A DNA stretch of 64,000 nt from Fluviibacter phosphoraccumulans_A. Its GTDB lineage: Bacteria > Pseudomonadota > Gammaproteobacteria > Burkholderiales > Rhodocyclaceae. The notes under the pieces are model-generated. The model did not search any database and was not told where the DNA came from. It worked only from the letters and a program-made list of their open reading frames with translations. The number at the start of each line of letters is the position of its first letter. Position 1 is the first letter of the stretch. Below, piece by piece: positions 37,036 through 45,513 of this stretch. Both the position numbers and the translations under genes were made by a program. Location of the stretch: assembly GCA_036287865.1 (NCBI GenBank), contig CP126743.1:1302001-1366000 (forward strand). The letters are read 5' to 3'.

Positions 37036-38356
37036 ATGCAAATTGCTACCGACTTACCGCAAACCCACAAAAGCGCGTTTCGTGCACTAAAACTATGGGC
37101 GTGGGCTGCTTTATGTGGTGTCGGCCTCATTGAATCTGCCTTAGCAGGCCCTTCGCTCACCCTCGATCAACTTATTGGCATAGGGTTAAACGAAAACGCT
37201 ACATCCTGGCGTCGCGAGATCAGGTTGCTGCTGCAAAAGGGGATGCGACGACTGCGCGCGCCTACCCTAATCCGGCCAACTAGGGCGTAGTAAAGAACGG
37301 AATACGCTGACACCGCTGTCGGGGCAAGTCTATAACATCACTATGGCCCAACCCATTGAGATCCCGATGGTGCGTAGTGCCCGCATTGATGCCGCAGATG
37401 AAATTGTTAAAGCCACCGATGCCAGCCGACAAAGCTTTGAAGATGACTCGGTTGCCCGCATTAAACTGGCTTACTACGAGTTGCTGCGCCGACTGGCAGA
37501 GGCCACTGCAACGGAAGAAGATCTCGCGCTTACGCAACAAATTCGCGACCGAATTGCGCTGCGCCACCAGGTGGGCTAATCTCCAAAGTTCGATCTGATT
37601 CGAGCCGACACAGAAATGCTGAACGCCAGCAAAAACAGGGATGCCGCTCGCCTTCGTGTTGACCAAGCGCGGGCCAATTTGCGTCTGACCGTTGGTCACC
37701 CACTTCCCGAAGGCTGAACCGTGCAAGGCAGCCTTCCCAATGCGATTCAATTACCGCCCAAAGAAAAACTGAAGGACGAATTGCTGGCACGCAACCCTGT
37801 CCTGATGAAAACCGAAGCCGAACAACGCGCGGCAGAGCACCGATTAAGCATGGAAAAATCAATGCGACTCCCCAAGATCGCACTGATCGAAGAACGAGAA
37901 GTGGATCCGACCCAACAGTATTCCCGTGGTGGGGTGGTCATGACGATCCCCCTCTGGGACTGGCGAAGCGGTCAGATCTCTAAAGCCAAAGCCGAAGTAT
38001 CAAGTAGCCGGCATCAGCTCAACGCCCAACGATTAAGTTTCTCAGAATCTCTTGAAGCGACGTATCAGCTTTACCAGATTGCCAGTAATCAGGTTCGGGT
38101 ACTCGAAACACAATTGCTATCTCAGGCCGCTGCTGCTCAACGGATCGCCGAATCAGCATACCGTTACGGTGAGCGCGGCATTCTTGAATGGCTAGATGCC
38201 CAACGTACGTATAGAGCAGCTCGTAACGAACTGATTGCAGCTCGCTTTGATCTGGCAACCGTTTCGGTAGAAATCGACCGATTACGCTCAATTTCTCATG
38301 CACAACAAGAGCCTTACATCCAGGACACCAACAAGGGTGCTTCTAAGCTGCCTTAA
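37036..38356 (+). pseudogene. CzcC/TolC-like outer-membrane efflux protein, heavily disrupted
   Basis: The outer-membrane channel of an RND metal-efflux system in broken form. A signal peptide ending SALA precedes SLTLDQLIGIGLNEN. One base is then missing near 37200, after which ILASRDQVAAAKGDATTARAYPNPA continues. A second disruption at about 37268-37280 includes a TAG. The third frame, from about 37295, reads KLAYYELLRR and the coiled-coil region, but with an in-frame TAA at 37577 and TGA at 37716. It resumes LPKIALIEEREVDPTQQYSRGGVVMTIPLWDWRSG and ends at 38356. Four or more lesions make it a clear pseudogene. It heads a broken efflux operon. Confidence 0.88.
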
Positions 38357-38378
38357 TTCTGAGCATACCTAAACACAC

Positions 38379-39290
38379 ATGACGCCCTCCCCCTCCTCCA
38401 GCAAAGTTCAACAATACATTCTTCAACTAAAGAAAGGTGTTGTTGATCTCGCTAATCGTTTACTCGTCATAACAGAACCGCTGATCCGTCGAATCCGGCG
38501 GACCTATCGTCAAGAAAAAACCCACCTTGCCAGGATTCTGGCACCACAAAAGACCAAGTGGATCGACCCACTCTGGAACAACCTGAAACCCCTGTTTCTC
38601 CCACTGGCAACAGGCCTATGGTTACGTTTGAGAGACTGGCTCTGGTATCCCATACTGTCACTACTTGAACGGATTGCACCCCATCAGGTCAATCGTTGGC
38701 GCACCATTCCACCATCGCGCAGACACAATATTCTGTTCTGATGTGTCGCGGGATTCATTGCATTAACGATTCTGATGCCAGACAGACATAAGTCCCACAA
38801 TGAAGTTACGATTCATGACCCTGACATTATCGATCTTAGCCAGGACCTGACTGAACCCGACAGCCCGCACTGGGTCGTTGATGTCAAACCTGTCGAGGTC
38901 ATGCCATTTTCTGAAACATTGCGGGTAAGTGGCAAAGTTGAGTTTGATGAGCAACGCGTTGCCCGTATTGGTGCCACAGTAACCGGTCGTGTTACCGAGA
39001 TTCTTGCCATGCCCGGCCAGGAAATTGATCGCGGCACCGTACTCGCTCGGGTCAACTCTACCGAATTAGGCCAAACACAGCTGGCTTATCTAAAGGCTCG
39101 TGCAGCCAACGAACTCGCGCAGCGCGCCTATGATCGAGCACAAATACTCTTCAAAGAAGACGTCATAGCCAAAGCAGATCTGCAGAGACGTCAGAGCGAA
39201 GCAGAAACCACCTCCGCCGAACGACGGGCAATGGCCGATCAATTGCGTGTACTCGGCATGCTCCCTGAGCAGATTCAGGTGGCAAGGACA
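38379..39290 (+). pseudogene. CzcB-like periplasmic adaptor, in-frame TGA and lost 3' end
   Basis: A membrane-fusion (adaptor) subunit of an RND efflux pump. The first 120 codons encode an unusual basic, Trp-rich segment before any membrane helix. At 38739-38741 an in-frame TGA stands between RRHNILF and CVAGFIALTILM, the single membrane anchor. The periplasmic part then shows the barrel-sandwich segment VEFDEQRVARIGATVTGRVTEILAMPGQEIDRG-type motif and a helical hairpin. Homology stops at about RVLGMLPEQ near 39285, where the sequence turns into the 3' end of a gene on the other strand. No RND pump gene (czcA) follows. Confidence 0.82.
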
Positions 39291-39864
39291 ATAGCTTCTT
39301 AATCGACTTGAACAATTGAGCCGCATCACCACCGGGGAAATCACATCGTGCCGTACCCACGTCGGGCATGGCAACCGTGTTGCCAGCAAAGACGGCGTCA
39401 CCAATGCGGTAAGCCACACATGCTGGGGTATGCCCGGGCAGGGACATGACTTCGGCTTTCAAATCACCAACCTGAAAAACAGCGCCGTCAGCGAACAAAT
39501 GGTCAAACTGAACACCCTCAGTTGAGAAGCCAGACTCCAAATTAAATATCGACTTAAAGACTTTTTGTACTGTGCGAATGTTTTCGCCAATCGCGACCTT
39601 GCCGCCCAACTTGTCTTTTAAATAAGGTGCAGCGGTTAAATGATCAGCGTGAGCGTGCGTTTCAAGAATCCAAGCCACGTCAAGTTGGTTTTCCTTGACG
39701 AAAGCAATAACTTCATCGGCAGACTTTGTCGTTGTACGCCCGGATTTCGGATCATAATCCAGCACAGAATCAATAATTGCGCATGCCGAACCTGGCTTTT
39801 CATAGACGACATAAGTGACCGTCCACGTATCATGATCAAAGAAACCTTTTACAATCGGGTTCAT
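39270..39864 (-). pseudogene. Persulfide dioxygenase-like MBL protein, 3'-truncated
   Basis: A metallo-beta-lactamase-fold protein of the persulfide dioxygenase (ETHE1/Blh) type, which oxidises glutathione persulfide to sulfite. ETHAHADHL (metal site), PGHTPACVAYRIGD and MPDVGTARCDFPGGDA are family marks. The protein should continue another 60 or more residues past LLSLPPES with a CHDY motif, but at about 39270-39290 it runs into the truncated adaptor gene. It would make sulfite for the divergent TauE/SafE exporter. The missing part includes metal ligands, so activity is unlikely. Confidence 0.85.
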
Positions 39865-39899
39865 AGTCGCTCTCGCTAAGAATAAGATATCTATTTTTT

Positions 39900-39913
39900 A
39901 ATTGTACGCAATT
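39900..39913. promoter_or_regulatory. Candidate operator between persulfide dioxygenase and tauE
   Basis: AATTG-TACG-CAATT is a short inverted repeat in the A/T-rich 137-base gap between two divergent sulfur genes. In other bacteria such pairs are controlled by ArsR-type sulfide sensors, but no regulator gene is adjacent and the repeat is short, so this is weak evidence. Confidence 0.25.
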
Positions 39914-40001
39914 CTCGCGTATCCTAGAAGCTCGGGTAACAAGCACATCAGTCCATCCAACCTATTTCTACGATTAAACTCCAAACACCATTGCTTAGAT
40001 A

Positions 40002-40814
40002 ATGGACATTAATTTCTTCCTTGCGCTATCACTCGGTTTAGCGGTCGGCCTAACACTCGCTCTAACAGGCGCCGGTGGCGCTATTCTTGGTGTACCGCTA
40101 CTCGTATTTGGCTTGGGCATACCCGTATCAGAAGCGTCTCCTATTGCCTTACTGGCAGTAGCAATTGCCGCAGGCTTTGGTGCAGCACTTGGCTTTCGTG
40201 CTGGAATCTTGCGTTACAAAGCGGCTCTGGTGATGTCCGCCTTTGGTCTTTTACTATCGCCACTGGGTTTGTGGGTTGCACAACAAATACCCAACCAACC
40301 CCTACTAATCCTTTTTGCTGTCATCCTCATTTATGTCTCAATCACCATGTTTCGCCAGGCTCAGCGAGAGCTCAATGGATCATCAGCGAATGAGATGCAA
40401 AACCAGCCCTGTTTGCTGGATCAGACACGGGGAAAACTGATCTGGACCCTACCCTGCTTCAGAGCCATGGTTGCGGCAGGAAGCACAGCCGGATTTCTTT
40501 CCGGTTTACTGGGGGTCGGTGGTGGTTTCGTGATTGTCCCGGTTCTAAAAAAGACGACCAACCTGCCTATCAAGTCGATTGTGGCCACATCACTCGGTGT
40601 CATTACGCTCATTTCCCTCACGGGGGTGATTGGCTCGAACATTATCGGCACAATGAACTGGTCAACAGCCATACCATTTGCCTTAGGTACGCTTATTGGT
40701 ATGTTAAGTGGTAAATCAATCGGCAATCACATCAAAGGCCCTAGGTTACAGCAGGGCTTCGCTCTAGTTGCCTTTTGCGTCTCTCTGGGAATGGCCTACC
40801 GCGCTTTCTCTTAA
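40002..40814 (+). CDS. TauE/SafE-family sulfite/anion exporter
   Basis: A 270-residue inner-membrane protein with eight or so hydrophobic segments and the two family repeats: LTGAGGAILGVPLLVFGLG near residue 20 and GLLGVGGGFVIVPVL near 170. The family exports sulfite, sulfonates or related anions. Its position divergent from a persulfide dioxygenase suggests sulfite export from sulfide/persulfide oxidation. It is one of few intact genes in the 37-49 kb block. Confidence 0.88.
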   Translation: MDINFFLALSLGLAVGLTLALTGAGGAILGVPLLVFGLGIPVSEASPIALLAVAIAAGFGAALGFRAGILRYKAALVMSAFGLLLSPLGLWVAQQIPNQPLLILFAVILIYVSITMFRQAQRELNGSSANEMQNQPCLLDQTRGKLIWTLPCFRAMVAAGSTAGFLSGLLGVGGGFVIVPVLKKTTNLPIKSIVATSLGVITLISLTGVIGSNIIGTMNWSTAIPFALGTLIGMLSGKSIGNHIKGPRLQQGFALVAFCVSLGMAYRAFS

Positions 40815-40876
40815 TATTGCCTTCCCTGCCTCGATCCGTATTATCGTGCATGGGCTCAATCAAATTTAGATGATTC

Positions 40877-41155
40877 ATGACCTCTAACGACAAACTTAAC
40901 ATCTCAGTACAACTTTTTGGGGCCTTCCGTCGCGTTCACCCACGGCCCGTAGAGCTATGTATTGAGCGAAACACAAAAATCAAAGCGGTTAAATCGGCAC
41001 TCGAGAGTGCACTTCGTGAGCTTAATCCCGCTTTTGATGACACCGAACTCCTGAGCAAATCAGTGCTGGCTAACAATCAAAAGATCTACCAGGATGATGA
41101 TGTGATCGAAGAGTCTGCGAGCATTGCGATTCTGCTACCCGTTTGTGGAGGTTAA
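40877..41155 (+). CDS. moaD: Molybdopterin synthase small subunit MoaD
   Basis: A 92-residue ubiquitin-fold protein ending in the essential Gly-Gly, here LLPVCGG. The C-terminal glycine is adenylated by MoeB and then carries sulfur into molybdopterin. It begins MTSNDKLNISVQLFGAFR. The stop lies one base before the moaE start. Its activating enzyme gene moeB at 47.7 kb is broken, so the pair may be non-functional unless another copy exists. Confidence 0.9.
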   Translation: MTSNDKLNISVQLFGAFRRVHPRPVELCIERNTKIKAVKSALESALRELNPAFDDTELLSKSVLANNQKIYQDDDVIEESASIAILLPVCGG

Positions 41156-41156
41156 G

Positions 41157-41660
41157 ATGAGCGGCAAAGATCATTTTGCGATTGCAACACAGCCAATCCA
41201 GGTCCAGGCAGCTGTCGATTTTGCTGCTGATGATGCACACGGTGCTGCCGACCTTTTTATAGGCACCGTCAGAAACGTTAACCTAGGAAAAGCAGTCAAA
41301 GGCGTGTCATATGATGTCTTTGATGAGCTTACGATTAACGTTTTTCGTGAACTCGCCATCGAAGCCCGGCAGCGCTGGGGCGATAAACTGAACATCTATA
41401 TCGAGCATTACAAGGGGCGCTTAGACATTCTCGGTGTCAGTATTCTTATTGCCGTCAGCTCACCCCACAAAGATGAATCGTTCAAAGCCTGTCGCTTCAT
41501 TATTGAAGAAATCAAACATCGCGCCCCGATTTGGAAGCAGGAACACTATCTCGATGGTGACAGCGACTGGGTTCAAGGGCATGCACTGTGCTCTCATGGT
41601 CCCGTGTCATACGACGACAAGCCGATTCCCGAATCACACAAACACTGCAAGCACTACTAG
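41157..41660 (+). CDS. moaE: Molybdopterin synthase catalytic subunit MoaE
   Basis: A 167-residue MoaE, which forms a heterotetramer with MoaD and inserts the dithiolene sulfurs. Family segments are DLFIGTVRNVNLGKAVKGVSYDVFDEL, EHYKGRLDILGVSILIAV and the lysine-containing EIKHRAPIWKQEHY near the catalytic site. I chose the ATG at 41157, preceded by GGAGG overlapping the moaD end; an earlier frame start overlaps moaD. The C-terminus is a little longer than usual and His-rich. Confidence 0.92.
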   Translation: MSGKDHFAIATQPIQVQAAVDFAADDAHGAADLFIGTVRNVNLGKAVKGVSYDVFDELTINVFRELAIEARQRWGDKLNIYIEHYKGRLDILGVSILIAVSSPHKDESFKACRFIIEEIKHRAPIWKQEHYLDGDSDWVQGHALCSHGPVSYDDKPIPESHKHCKHY

Positions 41661-41770
41661 CTTATGCTTGACGTGTAAGCCTCTTTAAAACCTACCCCTT
41701 AGACGACTATAAAACATTAATTTGGGCACAGAATAGGAAATCACTTTCATATTCCGTAATATATCTGGGT

Positions 41771-42499
41771 ATGAACCAAGCTCACTTGCCCATATCCTAT
41801 CCAGATCGCCAGCGCCTCAATGACGAGTTGCATGCTCGTCCACCCGTTGCCCTCTGGCCAAACGAGCATATTCTTTACCTTGCGCTTGTCAACACAAGCG
41901 GAAAGCGATTACAGGAAGAGGTCGTCATCCGGGACTTATGTGATTCGCTAGGTGGCGATTCTTGCCCTACGCTCCAAGGAAATAATATCGAATTCGATGT
42001 TAGTGCCAACAGGGATGGATGCCAGAACACACAGAGTGATCTGAGATTCCGGGTTAAATACGAGAGGCATGGTGAGTTTTCATCATGGTGGTTCTTCCAG
42101 CAAACAACATCAAGTGACCTAACCCAACCTCCTGAATTTTGCTGCAATCTTGATCAATGGCTTCAGAGACTGCCAGGGAAGTTGCTAGTTGCCATGAACA
42201 TCCGGGTGTGCCAGACAGAGCACATCCCATCCGTTCATGAAATTTCACCTTATTTTTCAGGGAATACATTAATCGGCAGCTTGATTGCACACAATGCTGG
42301 CGCCGCCTTCACGGATTTCCGTATAGACGCGGCAGGCCGCACAAAAATGATCTTCATGATGTTGAAGGCCTCTCCATCGTAGCTATTAGCTACTATGGCA
42401 TCGGACTTGCGGCTTATGTCTTCAAGGCATTAAAAACGATGGGGCTCATTCATGATGTCGAGCTGGCAACTAGCATAGCGACACCGCTCGTACTTTCCC
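41771..42499 (+). pseudogene. DUF3422 protein, internal deletion and IS-truncated 3' end
   Basis: The first ~190 residues match DUF3422 membrane-anchored proteins of proteobacteria (DRQRLNDELHARPPV, FSSWWFFQQ, GNTLIGSLIAHNAGAAFTDFRI). After RTKMIF near 42355 about 200 residues of the usual helical middle part are missing. The frame changes, and the sequence goes straight into the C-terminal HDVEGLSIVAISYYGIGLAAYVFKAL membrane segment. That reading runs into the inverted repeat of the following IS element at 42500, so the last residues are lost as well. Function of the family is unknown. This is a remnant. Confidence 0.8.
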
Positions 42500-43261
42500 G
42501 CTGTATTCAGATTATAAGTTGACGTACTCAGTTCGTAGCGCATGAAACAGGAACTGCTGTGCAGTGACATTGTCGCGAAAGCGATCAATGAATCGACGCC
42601 ACCCGAGGTAATTGTGCAGATACTTGGTGGCGACGCCTTTGAATCGCACCATCCAGGTTCTTAGGCGGCTGTCATAGGCGTTGACGTTCTGTACATGCCA
42701 AGATTCCGTTCCACCTGGGCCATGATAACTAGCCAGACTCAATACCAAGAGTTCTTGCGGCGACACCATAGCCAGGGTTGCCATCGCTGCTGAGTACCGC
42801 ATCTTTGCTCAATGCGGGACGTAATGCCGCCGTCAAAGCAAAGGCATTGACGGAATCCAACACACAGTCATGGGTTAAGCGACTGCCACGTTGCATTGCA
42901 ACCAGCACAGGCACCCTCTTTGTTGCTGGCATGTCCTTATCTGGACCGCCCCGCTTTTTTGGTGAACGGGGGATCTCTTTTTAGCGTTGCTGCCCCCGCA
43001 GCTTACCAAATTTCACAATGGCATCATTTGCACAGTGAGGGCAATGAATCTGACCACCAAGTCGCTCATCGATTAGTCGCTGACTATCGTCGTGATCCGC
43101 GAGCGTTCTCACTCGGGTCATCAGCGCTTCGCGCTGCGTTGGTGTCAGACCTTCCAGTTCGTTCACAAGTTTTTGAAAGGACTGGCTATCCATCTTCGCT
43201 CTCACTTAGCATTTAGGTAAAAATGATATAATAATTCATCAACCAACAATCTGAATACAGC
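42500..43261. mobile_element. IS1595-family (ISXO2-like) insertion sequence, internally deleted
   Basis: The ends are imperfect inverted repeats: GCTGTATTCAGATT at 42500-42513 recurs exactly in reverse at 43248-43261, and 20 of 24 bases match when extended inward. Between them is a minus-strand transposase remnant. The 762-bp length is below the ~1 kb of complete relatives. I see no matching 8-bp target duplication in the flanks: the left flank is the end of a DUF3422 gene and the right flank is the inside of yeeE. So either target-site duplication was lost or DNA between two copies was deleted. Confidence 0.82.
42512..43193 (-). pseudogene. IS1595-family transposase remnant
   Basis: The N-terminus (SQSFQKLVNELEGLTPTQREALM, then the zinc-ribbon start HCPHCAND) reads from 43193 to about 42985, where KLRGQQR is followed by a stop. 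About 120 residues with the second zinc-ribbon cysteines and first catalytic Asp are missing. A later part reads PKKRGGPDKDM, VPVLVAMQRGS and SSDGNPGYG. After another frameshift near 42735 come VQNVNAYDSRLRTWM and FKGVATKYLHNYLGW, the family C-terminal hallmark. It cannot be active. Confidence 0.85.
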
Positions 43262-44095
43262 ACGGTTTTGCCTGCGTGCCGCTACGATGGAAGTGGCGCA
43301 TGGCAAACCAGCTGACCGGATGGCCATCTGGCTAGTGACCTTTGCCATTGCACTGATTGCCACACAACTCTTGATTATTGGTGGTTTGTTTGACACCAAC
43401 GGGTTGCGCCAATTTAGTAACAGGGGCTCCCTCTCTGGCGCCATTATTGGTGGCTTACTTTTTGGTATTGGTATAGCACTCAGCCGAGCCTGCTCAGGCC
43501 GTATGCTTGTACTGACGGGTGGTGGCAATCTAAGCGCCCTGCTTACAAGTCTGGTCTTTGCCGTTGCCGCACAAGCCTCCCTAGAAGGTATTTTTTCGCC
43601 ACTGCGCACAGAAATCGGCAGCTGGTGGACCATCGATGGCCCTTCTCGCAACCTGATTGGTGTGACTGGCATTGGCAACTGGGGTGCATTGGCTTTCAGT
43701 GTGGCCTGATTGTTATTGGGCGCTTATATGGTGCGCAAGCATGCCGTTAGCGCATACACCGTGATTCTGGGTTGTGTTGTCGGTCTAATGATTGCAGCAG
43801 CCTGGTGGTTCAACTTCGGTATTGCCGCAAGTTCTTTTGAAGTCGTGCCCGTTCACTCGCTGAGCTTTGCCTCGCCGACATCCGATACGCTCATGTACTT
43901 CTTGTCACCCCCCCCGGTAGTGCGCTGAGTTTTGATCTTGGGCTAATTCCTGGCGTGCTGATCGGTGCCATAGCAGCCGCATTACTCAGCCGAACTTTCA
44001 AAATTGAAGGCTTCCACGATCCACGCACCATGATCCGCTACATGATTGGTGGCTACTTTATGGGATTCGGCGCCATTCTGGCGGTTGGGTGTGCT
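43262..44095 (+). pseudogene. YeeE/YedE-family sulfur transporter, truncated at both ends
   Basis: A multi-pass membrane protein of the YeeE/YedE (thiosulfate/sulfur uptake) family. The 5' end is cut by the IS right end. The frame opens at once with RFCLRAATMEVAHGK, an internal family segment, so the N-terminus is gone. ALSRACSGRMLVLTGGGNLSALL carries the conserved Cys. An in-frame TGA lies at 43707-43709 (after LAFSVA). A run of eight C at 43908-43915 needs six or nine to keep frame. IRYMIGGYFMGFGAILAVGC, the second conserved Cys segment, is the last recognisable part before the sequence changes to dienelactone hydrolase. Confidence 0.82.
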
Positions 44096-44506
44096 TGCAG
44101 GGTCACAAAACCCTGGTCGGTGCCGTTGGCTATTGCTGGGGGGCGTGCTGTCTGGGAATACGCCTATCACAACCCGAAACTCACGGCAGGCCTCGCCTAC
44201 TACGGCCGTGTTGAAGGCATGGTTTCGGATGAACGCCCGCTGGATCCGATCGACTTTGGTTCTGAACTCAAGGTGCCTGTGCTCGGTTTATATGCTGAAA
44301 AAGATACCAGCATCAGTCTGGAGTCTGTAGCACGTATGCAAGCCGAACTCAAAAAATCCAGCAGCGGCTCGGAAATCGTTGTACTGCCAGGTGTTGGTCA
44401 TGCCTTTAATTCTGACTACCGCGCCAATTACAACAAAGCTGCTGCAGAAAAGGCCTGGGAGCTGGGTATCGCCTGGTTCCGCAAGTACGGCACGCCAGGT
44501 GTCTGA
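44095..44506 (+). pseudogene. Dienelactone hydrolase-like protein, 3' fragment
   Basis: The last ~135 residues of a dienelactone hydrolase-family alpha/beta hydrolase. HKTLVGAVGYCWGG carries the catalytic Cys (G-Y-C-W-G-G), then one base is lost near 44145 and the protein continues EYAYHNPKLTAGLAYYGR, VPVLGLYAEKD (acid) and LPGVGHAF (His) to the stop at 44506. The N-terminal half is missing. The reading frame of the distal part is continuous with that of the upstream YeeE remnant, giving a chimeric open frame from 43955 to 44506. Confidence 0.82.
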
Positions 44507-44533
44507 TAGAACGTCTACACCACAGCAAACACC

Positions 44534-45508
44534 ATGATCCTCGACGCCAACGGCCGCTCCTTCCAGTATCTGCGCCTGTCCATCATGGATGTGTGCAACT
44601 ACCGGTGTAGCTATTGCTTGCCGAATGGCTACATTGAAGAAGCGCCTCGACGCTTTCTGGATATCAACGAGATCCGCCATCTGGTCGCCGGTTTTGCAGA
44701 ACTGGGGTTATGGAAAGTACGCCTTACCGGCGGTGAGCCCACCGTTCGTAAAGACTTTGCCCAGATCGCTGCTGCGATTTCAGCCATTCCCGGCATCCGA
44801 ATGGTCGCTACAACGACCAATGGTTATCAGCTGGCTAAGCATGCCCAACTCTGGCGTGATGCCGGCATCAGTGCCATCAACGTTAGCATTGACTCGCTAG
44901 ACCCTGCCAATTTTCAACGTATCACAGGCATGGACCATCTGCCGCAGGTACTTAAAGGGCTTGATGCTGCCGAGGCAGCTGGTTTTGAAGACATCAAAAT
45001 CAATACCGTCTTACTCAAAGACTTGAATCATCACGAGCTAGACCACTTCCTGGCCTTCGTAAAACACCGTCCGATTTCACTTCGTTTCATCGAACTGATG
45101 GAAACCGGCGACAACCGTGCGTATTTCGAGAAACATCACTTATGCGCGAGTCATATCACCGAAGCACACAAGTTACGCGGTTGGCAGCCGGTCGCCCGGG
45201 CTATTGCTGCCGGCCCGGCCCAGGAGTTCAGCCATCCGGACTATGTAGGGAAAATCGGTCTCATTGCCCCCTACGCCAAAGACTTCTGCCAAACCTGTAA
45301 CCGCTTGCGTGTAACTGCACGCGGTGACCTACGTCTTTGTCTGTTCGGTGATGGCGGTCATAATCTTCGGCATCTGCTTCAATCAGCAGATCAGAAAACT
45401 GAACTGCAGCACGCAGTCACGTCGCTTTTGCAACAAAAAGCCTCAACCAATCTTTTGCATTTTCACCAGTCCGGCGCCACTAAGAATCTGTCTGCGCTGG
45501 GCGGCTAA
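44534..45508 (+). CDS. moaA: GTP 3',8-cyclase MoaA
   Basis: A 324-residue radical SAM enzyme for the first step of molybdenum-cofactor synthesis. The radical SAM cysteines are C21, C25 and C28 in CNYRCSYC. The second [4Fe-4S] cluster is bound by FCQTCNRLRVTARGDLRLCL. The C-terminus ends in Gly-Gly, as needed for activation. The ATG at 44534 gives the normal length. It is the intact first gene of a moaA-moaCB-moeA-moeB series whose other members are broken. Confidence 0.94.
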   Translation: MILDANGRSFQYLRLSIMDVCNYRCSYCLPNGYIEEAPRRFLDINEIRHLVAGFAELGLWKVRLTGGEPTVRKDFAQIAAAISAIPGIRMVATTTNGYQLAKHAQLWRDAGISAINVSIDSLDPANFQRITGMDHLPQVLKGLDAAEAAGFEDIKINTVLLKDLNHHELDHFLAFVKHRPISLRFIELMETGDNRAYFEKHHLCASHITEAHKLRGWQPVARAIAAGPAQEFSHPDYVGKIGLIAPYAKDFCQTCNRLRVTARGDLRLCLFGDGGHNLRHLLQSADQKTELQHAVTSLLQQKASTNLLHFHQSGATKNLSALGG

Positions 45509-45513
45509 GCCCT

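Noticed and set aside
39163..39269. Extra C-terminal residues of the persulfide dioxygenase
   Set aside because: That part of the frame is the reverse complement of the CzcB-like coding sequence and lacks the family CHDY segment. It is read-through beyond the junction.
43955..44506. A genuine new membrane-hydrolase fusion enzyme
   Set aside because: The transporter part is cut inside a membrane repeat, and the hydrolase part lacks its N-terminal half and has a base lost at the GYCWGG motif, so a folded product is unlikely.
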